Assembly: GCA_947245315.1 (NCBI GenBank)
Contig: CAMXNV010000065.1
Span: forward strand, 1-10,293
DNA: 10,293 bases
Origin: an uncultured Oscillibacter sp.
GTDB lineage: Bacteria; Bacillota; Clostridia; Oscillospirales; Oscillospiraceae
Direction: 5' to 3'
The notes under the pieces were generated by a model. It worked only from the letters and a program-made list of their open reading frames with translations, made no database searches and had not been told where the DNA came from. This document shows, piece after piece, positions 5,974 through 10,293 of this stretch. Numbering within the stretch: position 1 is the first letter of the stretch; the number at the start of each line of letters is the position of its first letter. Both the position numbers and the translations under genes were made by a program.

Positions 5974-6898
5974 TGCCGCCTTCGGTATCCTCCTCCATAT
6001 AAAGGCGCAGAACCCCGTCCTCCAAGACATAGGGGCCCAGGGGGTTTCCGTCCTCGCTGAACAGGGGCTTGCCCTCCCGGTCCGCCGGAATGTAACCCTT
6101 TCCCGGGACCATGACCGCGCCCAGCGGGGCATCGGGGCCCGCCGTCAGGAAGTAGCGCCAGTACTGCCCCTCGGAGTCCCGGTCGTAGAAGGACCAGCCG
6201 GTGTCGCCGTGGTTGTAGAACTCCCAGGCCTCTCCCTGGCCGTCGCCGTCCAGGTCCGTTACCTCGGCTTCCTGACTGCTGCCCACGTCGAAGAGAAATT
6301 CCGCCCCCTCCGGCGTGGCGGCGAAGTACCAGCTGTGTACTGCCGCCGCGCCTCTGACAAGGGAAATCTGCCAGCCCTCCTGACCCAGAATGTCCGGCAC
6401 CCGCTCCGCCACGTCCAGGCCGTTTCTCACATAATGGTTGTAGCCATCCAGCAGTCCCAGGACCCTCCACTCCGTCTCCGGCGTCCGGGTGAGAGCATAC
6501 ACGTCGTAAAAGACGACGGGAGGGTCGTACTGCACCTCCGCGGTGACCCGGCGAATCTCTAGCTCCGCGCCGGAGTCCAGTCTGTCGCTGTATACCACGT
6601 CCTCCGAGGCCAGGGCCGCCGCCGGGCCTCCCTCCTCCAGGGCTGGAACTTCCTCCTCGCTGGCCTCCAGGGGGATGACCAGGGGAAGCCCGTCCGGCGA
6701 GAGCGCTTCCGCCGGGGGTTCTTCCTCCGGGATTTCCGTCTGAGACGCGGCGGGAAGGGATTCCTCTGCCCGGGGCGGGTCCTCCGGCTCCGGGGCGGCC
6801 TTCTCCGGGGAACAGCCGGGAATCAACACCAGCGCTGCCAGGGCGCAGAGGCCCAGCCGAAGAAGGGGCCGCCTCCGCAGACGCCGGGGCTCAGTCAT
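5969..6898 (-). CDS. Predicted lipoprotein with acidic linker and DxDxDG motif
   Basis: A secreted lipid-anchored protein of 309 residues, function unknown. An Arg-rich N-terminus (RRLRRR) and a hydrophobic stretch (12-27) lead to a lipobox-like IPGC with Cys29 as the likely lipidated residue; proline at -2 is unusual. Residues 31-90 are a Pro/Glu/Ala-rich, low-complexity linker. The folded part (about 98-309) contains DLDGDGQGE (215-223), a calcium-loop pattern as in EF-hand or FG-GAP/VCBS-like repeats, followed by aromatic-rich strands (WEFYNHG, WSFYDRD, YWRYF). The start overlaps the end of the reductase gene by 8 bases in another frame (ATGACTGA), which suggests translational coupling. 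No separate ribosome-binding site stands out. The last codon and stop lie at the edge of a dispersed repeat, so the natural C-terminus may have been altered. Confidence 0.85.
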   Translation of the reverse strand: MTEPRRLRRRPLLRLGLCALAALVLIPGCSPEKAAPEPEDPPRAEESLPAASQTEIPEEEPPAEALSPDGLPLVIPLEASEEEVPALEEGGPAAALASEDVVYSDRLDSGAELEIRRVTAEVQYDPPVVFYDVYALTRTPETEWRVLGLLDGYNHYVRNGLDVAERVPDILGQEGWQISLVRGAAAVHSWYFAATPEGAEFLFDVGSSQEAEVTDLDGDGQGEAWEFYNHGDTGWSFYDRDSEGQYWRYFLTAGPDAPLGAVMVPGKGYIPADREGKPLFSEDGNPLGPYVLEDGVLRLYMEEDTEGGM

Positions 6899-7916
6899 TG
6901 TGGTGCTCCGCGTAAAAGGCCTCGTAGTCCCGGAGCATCTCCGCCAGGAGGTTCGGCGTGTCCAGCCCGTAGGGGCAGCGGCTCTTGCAGACGTTGCAGT
7001 GGATGCAGTCCTCGATCTTATGCATCTTGGCCCGCCACTCGTCGGTCAGGAAGGGCTGATAGGGGGAGCGGCGCAGCAGGGCGGACATCCGGGCCGCCTG
7101 GGGGATGTCGATCCCGGCGGCGCAGGGGAGGCAGTACCCGCAGGCCCGGCAGAAGCTCCCCGCCAGGTCCTTCCGGTCCGCCTCAATAACGGCCCGGAGC
7201 TCCGGGGTGAGCCGGGGGTTCCGCTCGCTGAGCTCCAGCCACTGGTCCAGCTCCTCCTCCCGCTGGATGCCCCAGATGGGCACCACGTTGGGGTACTCCC
7301 GCATAAAGGCGTAACAGGCCTCGGCGTTGTTCAGCAGGCCGCCGGAGAGGCCCTTCATGGCGATGTACCCCATATCGGCCTTGGCGCAGTCCTCCACCAG
7401 GCCCAGCTCCTTGTCGGTGGTCAGGTAGCAGAAGGGGAATTGCAGGGTCTCGAAGTTCCCGGAGGCGATGGCCTCCTGGGCCACGTAAAGCCGGTGGTTT
7501 GTAATGCCGATGTGCCGGATGTAGCCCTTTTGCTTCATCTCCAGGGCGGCGGCGAAGGGCCCGTCGGGGTCCTCAATGTCCGGCAGTGCGGCGGGGTTGT
7601 GGAACTGGAAGAGATCAATGTAGTCCGTCCGCAGGGCGCGGAGGCTCTGCTCAATGTGGCTGAGAACCGTCTTCTTGTCCTTGCCGCCGCTCTTGGTGGA
7701 GATGACCACCTTTTGCCGGACGCCCTCCAGGGCCTCGCCCAGCTTTTCCTCGCTGTCCGTGTAGGCGTTGGCGGTGTCAAAGTAGTTGATCCCGCCCTCC
7801 GCGGCCCGGCGGACCAGCCTGACGGCCTCGTCCCGGGAAATCCGCTGAATGGGCAGGGCGCCGAAGGCCGTCTTGGTCACCATCAGCTCCGTGCGGCCCA
7901 GTCTGACTTTTTCCAT
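6891..7916 (-). CDS. Aldo/keto reductase with C-terminal [4Fe-4S] ferredoxin-like domain
   Basis: An oxidoreductase of the COG1453-type aldo/keto reductase group: an NADPH-binding TIM barrel joined to an iron-sulfur domain. Substrate unknown. The 341 residues begin at ATG 7916, 7 bases after AGAGGAG; an in-frame ATG at 7970 lies across the preceding hairpin and is rejected. The catalytic tetrad is visible as D47 and Y52 (YFDTANAY), K75 (STKSG) and H106 (QFHNP). The C-terminal part has two cysteine sets, C256-C259-C262-C265 and C304-C307-C310-C314 with a following proline, suited to two [4Fe-4S] clusters and therefore to electron transfer from or to ferredoxin in an anaerobe. It follows the 43-residue small gene after a terminator-like hairpin and overlaps the lipoprotein gene by 8 bases. 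Readthrough from the pfkA promoter could control it. Confidence 0.93.
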   Translation of the reverse strand: MEKVRLGRTELMVTKTAFGALPIQRISRDEAVRLVRRAAEGGINYFDTANAYTDSEEKLGEALEGVRQKVVISTKSGGKDKKTVLSHIEQSLRALRTDYIDLFQFHNPAALPDIEDPDGPFAAALEMKQKGYIRHIGITNHRLYVAQEAIASGNFETLQFPFCYLTTDKELGLVEDCAKADMGYIAMKGLSGGLLNNAEACYAFMREYPNVVPIWGIQREEELDQWLELSERNPRLTPELRAVIEADRKDLAGSFCRACGYCLPCAAGIDIPQAARMSALLRRSPYQPFLTDEWRAKMHKIEDCIHCNVCKSRCPYGLDTPNLLAEMLRDYEAFYAEHHND

Positions 7917-7932
7917 AAGATTCTCCTCTTTT

Positions 7933-7959
7933 AAAAATGGGGGCCGGTTTCCCGGCCCC
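7933..7959 (-). terminator. GNRA-loop intrinsic terminator ahead of the reductase gene
   Basis: On the minus strand GGGGCCGG and CCGGCCCC form a perfect 8-bp stem (7940-7959) with a GAAA tetraloop, followed after CA by five T (7937-7933). It lies 7 bases after the stop of the 43-residue gene and just before the reductase ribosome site. It should reduce readthrough from pfkA into the reductase operon, fully or in part. No strong promoter is visible between it and the reductase, so partial readthrough is likely. Confidence 0.75.
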
Positions 7960-7966
7960 GCAGGTT

Positions 7967-8098
7967 TCACTGTTTTTCTTTGGGTTTGTACTGCTCTTCT
8001 CCAGTCTCTACCCAGAGGATGAAATCGTTGATTGCCTTTTCATCCCATCCGGCAGCACGCAGGCCAAGAATAATCCGGGAGCTTTCTGACATATTCAC
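7967..8098 (-). CDS. Small conserved-looking protein (43 aa), GTG start
   Basis: A 43-residue protein read from GTG 8098, with TGA at 7969-7967. AGGAGG lies exactly 7 bases before the GTG, whereas the in-frame ATG at 8092 would be 13 bases away, so GTG is preferred. The sequence begins M-N-M-S-E-S-S-R and continues IILGLRAAGWDEKAINDFI, then LWVETGEEQYKPK: an amphipathic helix-turn-helix-like layout, acidic in the middle, with no membrane segment. I cannot name a family. The gene starts 34 bases after the pfkA stop with no terminator between, so it is probably cotranscribed with pfkA, and it ends just before a terminator hairpin. Its position as the last gene before that hairpin and its excellent ribosome site make it a credible real gene. 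Confidence 0.7.
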   Translation of the reverse strand: MNMSESSRIILGLRAAGWDEKAINDFILWVETGEEQYKPKEKQ

Positions 8099-8132
8099 TT
8101 CATTACCTCCTTTTCTTAGCGCAATCTGGTTC

Positions 8133-9143
8133 TTAAAAATCCGGGCCGCAGCTGTTGGTGAGGGCCTCCAGAATCTGGTAGCGGTCCATCTGGAAGGTCT
8201 TGGTCATGGCCAGGGCCTCCTCCATGTCCATGTCGGTGAGGCGGCCGTCCAGGATGCTGATGATCCGGTTGCCCGCGCCCTCGGCGAGGACCTTCACCGC
8301 CTCGTAGCCCATGCGGCTGGCGGTCTCCCGGTCCCGGGCGCTGGGGGAACCGCCCCGCTGGATGTGCCCCAGGACGGTGACCCGGGGATCGATGCCCAGC
8401 TCGTCGTGGATGCGCTGGCTGATCTCGATGGCGCTGCCCGCGCCCTCGGCCACGACGACCATGTAGTGGGTGGTCCCCGCCAGGCGGGCCCGGCGGATCT
8501 TCTCCACGATGTCCCGCTCAAAGTCCGGCTCCCGCTCGGGGATCAGTACGGCGGTGGCGCCCACGGAGATGCCCACGTAGAGGGCCAGGTAGCCCGCGTG
8601 GCGGCCCATGACCTCCACCACGGAGCAGCGCTCGTGGGACTGCATGGTGTCCCGGAGCTTGTCGATGCATTCGATAGCCGTGTTGCAAGCTGAGTCAAAG
8701 CCTATGGTATAGTGGGAGCACCCGATGTCGTTGTCGATGGTGGCCGGGATGCCCACCACCCGGAGGCTCATGCCGTCCTTGGCGGCCTGGCGGGAGATGG
8801 CCAGGGCCCCCCGGAAGGTGCCGTCGCCGCCGATGGCCACGATGCCGTCCAGCCCCAGCAGGCGGCAGGTGGCCAGGGCCTTGGCCCGGCCCGCCTCCTC
8901 CATAAACTCCAGGCTCCGGGCGGTGTAGAGCATGGTGCCGCCCTTGTTGATGATGTGGCTGACGCTGGAGGAGGTCAGGGGGACGAAGTCGCTGGTGATG
9001 AGCCCGTTCCAGCCCCGGCGGATGCCGATGCAGCCGATGCCCCGGGCGATGGAGGCCCGGACCACGGCCCGGACCGCCGCGTTCATGCCCGGCGCGTCGC
9101 CGCCGCTGGTAAGTACACCGATTCGCTTTACATGCTTTTCCAT
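8133..9143 (-). CDS. pfkA: ATP-dependent 6-phosphofructokinase
   Basis: Phosphorylates fructose 6-phosphate to the 1,6-bisphosphate, the committed step of glycolysis, in the cytoplasm. The 336 residues match the usual PfkA length. ATG 9143 follows AGGAGGT by 7 bases; a long upstream extension of the frame crosses the promoter and repeats and is rejected. Motifs: TSGGDAPGMNAAVR (12-25) for nucleotide binding; GGDGTFRG (105-112); PATIDNDI (133-140) with catalytic base D137; MGRHAGYLA (179-187); and LGHIQRGGSPSARDR (258-272). The glycine within GGDG (G108) is the residue typical of ATP use rather than pyrophosphate use. The position where pyrophosphate enzymes carry lysine and E. coli PfkA carries glycine is Ala134, so donor choice is probably but not certainly ATP. 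It has its own promoter (9199-9227) and is followed by the 43-residue gene. Confidence 0.97.
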   Translation of the reverse strand: MEKHVKRIGVLTSGGDAPGMNAAVRAVVRASIARGIGCIGIRRGWNGLITSDFVPLTSSSVSHIINKGGTMLYTARSLEFMEEAGRAKALATCRLLGLDGIVAIGGDGTFRGALAISRQAAKDGMSLRVVGIPATIDNDIGCSHYTIGFDSACNTAIECIDKLRDTMQSHERCSVVEVMGRHAGYLALYVGISVGATAVLIPEREPDFERDIVEKIRRARLAGTTHYMVVVAEGAGSAIEISQRIHDELGIDPRVTVLGHIQRGGSPSARDRETASRMGYEAVKVLAEGAGNRIISILDGRLTDMDMEEALAMTKTFQMDRYQILEALTNSCGPDF

Positions 9144-9198
9144 AGAGAGACCTCCTATCGTTTTTCCATCGGCCGGAGCCGGTTTTTTCCTGTATATC

Positions 9199-9227
9199 AT
9201 GATACCGCCAAGGAGGCCGGATGTCAA
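9199..9227 (-). promoter_or_regulatory. pfkA: Sigma-A promoter of pfkA
   Basis: On the minus strand a perfect TTGACA (9227-9222) is followed by a 17-base spacer and TATCAT (9204-9199). Start of transcription is expected near 9192, giving a leader of about 50 bases that ends in the AGGAGGT ribosome site. Confidence 0.85.
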
Positions 9228-9280
9228 GCGGGGGTTGGGCCCGGGAGAGGGCGGGACGCGCATTTTATGAGGGAACACCC

Positions 9281-9480
9281 TGTAGGGGCGGGGCTCTGCG
9301 CCGCTCTTAGTGGCTTTGCCGCTTAGAGCGGCGGCGTCCCCCTTGCGGGGGCTGTCCCCGCCCGCTTCTCCGGGACTGCCGAGGTTCCAGGGGATGGCCG
9401 GTCTGGGGACCGGCCCCACACTTCTTCTATCGGTAGAACGCCCTGTGGGGCCTGGTCCCCAGACCAGGCCATTTCCCGGA
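9281..9480 (-). repeat. Composite palindromic repeat, copy 2 (inverted relative to copy 1)
   Basis: The reverse complement of 9392-9475 matches 2601-2688 almost base for base, including over 30 identical bases running from the first arm to the centre. The second arm here is 8 bp (GGCCGGTC/GACCGGCC) where copy 1 has 9 bp: one base pair is missing from both strands of the stem, so pairing is kept. The flank 9281-9390 corresponds to 2700-2739 of copy 1 but is interrupted by a 56-bp insertion at 9299-9354. Confidence 0.85.
9299..9354. repeat. 56-bp palindromic insertion nested in repeat copy 2
   Basis: Compared with 5941-5973 and 2700-2739, copy 2 carries 56 extra bases between CTCTG (9294-9298) and TCCCCGCCC (9355 on). 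The insertion is flanked by direct CTG (9296-9298 and 9352-9354). It contains two hairpins: CGCCGCTCTTA near-perfectly paired with TTAGAGCGGCG (9299-9334), and CCCCC-TTGC-GGGGG (9338-9351). Confidence 0.7.
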
Positions 9481-9548
9481 ACCTCAGAGCTTTCTATAGA
9501 AGGGCGGACACATAGGTCCGCCCCTACAGGATGAAAGCCTTCGTAAAG

Positions 9549-9575
9549 AAGGGCGGGTCCATAGGACCCGCCCTT
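9549..9575 (-). terminator. Likely terminator of the pyrophosphatase gene
   Basis: AAGGGCGGGTCC and GGACCCGCCCTT form a perfect 12-bp stem with loop ATA. On the minus strand it lies about 54 bases after the pyrophosphatase stop and is followed by CTTTACG, a weak T-tract. It shares the GGGCGG stem theme of the neighbouring repeats, so it may be a repeat serving as a terminator. The remaining 9576-9628 holds only a short imperfect hairpin. Confidence 0.6.
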
Positions 9576-9628
9576 TGGTGGGATACCGGATGAAGAGAGG
9601 GCTTTCCGCCGCGCGGAGGAAGGGGCCC

Positions 9629-10293
9629 TCAGCCCCAGAGGGCGGAGAGCATGGGGATGACCTGCTTCTTCCGGGACATGATCTTGGGCAGGAAGGCGCA
9701 GTTCTCCGTGCCCTTGATGTTGAAGGCCTGGCGGATGGTGTCCTCGTCGCCGGTGAAGAGGAGCTGGGTGCCCTCCAGCAGCACGTCGGTGATCATCAGC
9801 ACCACCGTGTTCAGCCCCCGCTTCTCCAGGGTGGAGGCCATGATCTCCAGGAACTCCCCCTTCCGGTCCAGGAGCCGGGCGGAGTCCATGGTGGTGATCT
9901 GGCTGACGGCCAGGTTGTGCCCGGCGATGTGGAATTCTTTATAGTCCGTTTTTAACATGGCCTCGGCGGTCTTGTCGTCCCCGCAGCTGGCGGAGAAGAT
10001 GGCCTTCCCCAGGTCCTCCAGCTTGACGTTGGCGATCCGGGCCATGCGGTTGGCGATGTCGATGTCCCGCTGGGTGCAGGTGGGGGACTTGAACATCACC
10101 GTGTCGGAGACGATGGCCGCCGCCATGAGGCCCGCCATGTTGGACGTGGGCATCAGGCCCTTTTCCTGGTACATCTCCGCCACAATGGTGTTGGTGCTCC
10201 CCACGGCCTCGTTCCGGACGTGGATGGGGTTCTTGGTCTCGATGTCCGCCAGGCGGTGGTGGTCGATGATCTCCAGAATCTCCGCCTGGTCCA
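9629..10293 (-). CDS. ppaC: Family II (manganese-type) inorganic pyrophosphatase, N-terminus beyond window
   Basis: Hydrolyses pyrophosphate to phosphate in the cytoplasm, pulling biosynthetic reactions such as tRNA charging forward. The last 220 residues are visible; the frame is open to the window edge, so a GTG at 10204 is internal. Visible in order: the DHH metal motif (IIDHHRLADIET, residues 8-19 of the visible part), VGSTNTIV, the block AAAIVSDTVMFKSPTCTQRD, then the DHHA2 domain with SRKKQVIPML near the C-terminus, whose basic residues bind substrate. The sequence is typical of the DHH phosphoesterase PpaC family. Clostridial members may carry regulatory CBS and DRTGG domains inserted in the N-terminal region; this cannot be judged here. 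A hairpin at 9549-9575 probably ends its transcript before the repeats and pfkA. Confidence 0.95.
   Translation of the reverse strand, partial: DQAEILEIIDHHRLADIETKNPIHVRNEAVGSTNTIVAEMYQEKGLMPTSNMAGLMAAAIVSDTVMFKSPTCTQRDIDIANRMARIANVKLEDLGKAIFSASCGDDKTAEAMLKTDYKEFHIAGHNLAVSQITTMDSARLLDRKGEFLEIMASTLEKRGLNTVVLMITDVLLEGTQLLFTGDEDTIRQAFNIKGTENCAFLPKIMSRKKQVIPMLSALWG

Larger units (their letters stand above)
9279..9530. repeat. Palindrome cluster bounded by 13-bp inverted ends
   Basis: CCTGTAGGGGCGG (9279-9291) is perfectly inverted at 9518-9530, enclosing about 250 bp without coding capacity. The left part is composite repeat copy 2. The right part is a hairpin, GGGCGGAC/GTCCGCCC (9502-9509/9516-9523) with loop ACATAG, built like the one at 5947-5968 but with different paired bases. 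No obvious target-site duplication flanks the unit. It fills most of the gap between pfkA and the pyrophosphatase gene and resembles a non-autonomous, MITE-like or REP-like array. Confidence 0.7.

Noticed and set aside
2815..6132. Very long leftward open frame (1105 codons) opposite ileS
   Set aside because: It is the GC-rich antisense shadow of ileS. The deduced protein is Leu/Gly/His/Val-rich low complexity without domains, and the IleS frame is unmistakable.
6900..7934. Rightward open frame of 344 codons opposite the aldo/keto reductase
   Set aside because: Same cause: antisense of a GC-rich gene, with no motifs and no ribosome site, while the reductase has a full catalytic tetrad and cluster cysteines.
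9144..9419. N-terminal extension of pfkA to 9419
   Set aside because: The extension crosses the pfkA promoter and palindromic repeats. ATG 9143 has an ideal AGGAGGT and gives the normal family length.
9279..9575. CRISPR-like array in the repeat cluster
   Set aside because: The units are palindromes of different sizes without regular spacing, constant direct repeats or cas genes.
9575..9955. Rightward frame opposite the pyrophosphatase
   Set aside because: Antisense shadow; the minus strand encodes the DHH and SRKKQ motifs.

Overview
The window looks like chromosomal DNA from a GC-rich member of the Clostridia. An Oscillospiraceae relative (Flavonifractor, Lawsonibacter or Intestinimonas type) is my inference, from the T-box riboswitch, the Firmicutes-style ribosome-binding and promoter motifs, the gene families, and the many short GC-rich palindromes between genes. 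I recognise no phage, plasmid, transposase, CRISPR or defence gene.

Layout, left to right. 1-413: possible first codons of a leftward gene at the edge, short repeats, and a 59-residue protein of unknown function. 431-907: a strong promoter and a long T-box leader with an AUC (isoleucine) specifier, a UGGU tRNA-end bulge and a complete terminator/antiterminator switch. 946-5832, rightward: an acyltransferase-3 membrane protein, an unknown 169-residue protein, a decayed tandem copy of that gene carrying an inserted palindromic repeat, a small zinc-ribbon protein and ileS. All lie behind the T-box, and ileS has no leader of its own, so the isoleucine switch appears to act on ileS from about 2.2 kb upstream, through unrelated genes. 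A terminator at 5846-5872 separates this unit from the leftward genes.

5969-9143, leftward, in order of transcription: pfkA (6-phosphofructokinase) from a clear promoter, an overlooked 43-residue small protein, a GNRA-loop hairpin followed by a T-run, an iron-sulfur aldo/keto reductase, and a lipoprotein overlapping the reductase by 8 bases. 9279-9530 is a cluster of nested palindromic repeats with 13-bp inverted ends. 9629-10293 is the C-terminal part of a family II (manganese-type) inorganic pyrophosphatase that runs off the right edge.

The most notable points are the displaced isoleucine T-box operon and a composite repeat present in two near-identical inverted copies (2598-2739 and 9281-9480). 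These copies bracket ileS, the reductase operon and pfkA. One copy sits inside the decayed duplicate gene and the other carries a 56-bp insertion. I see no convincing sign of a wholly new multi-gene system. The novelty is in regulation and repeat architecture.
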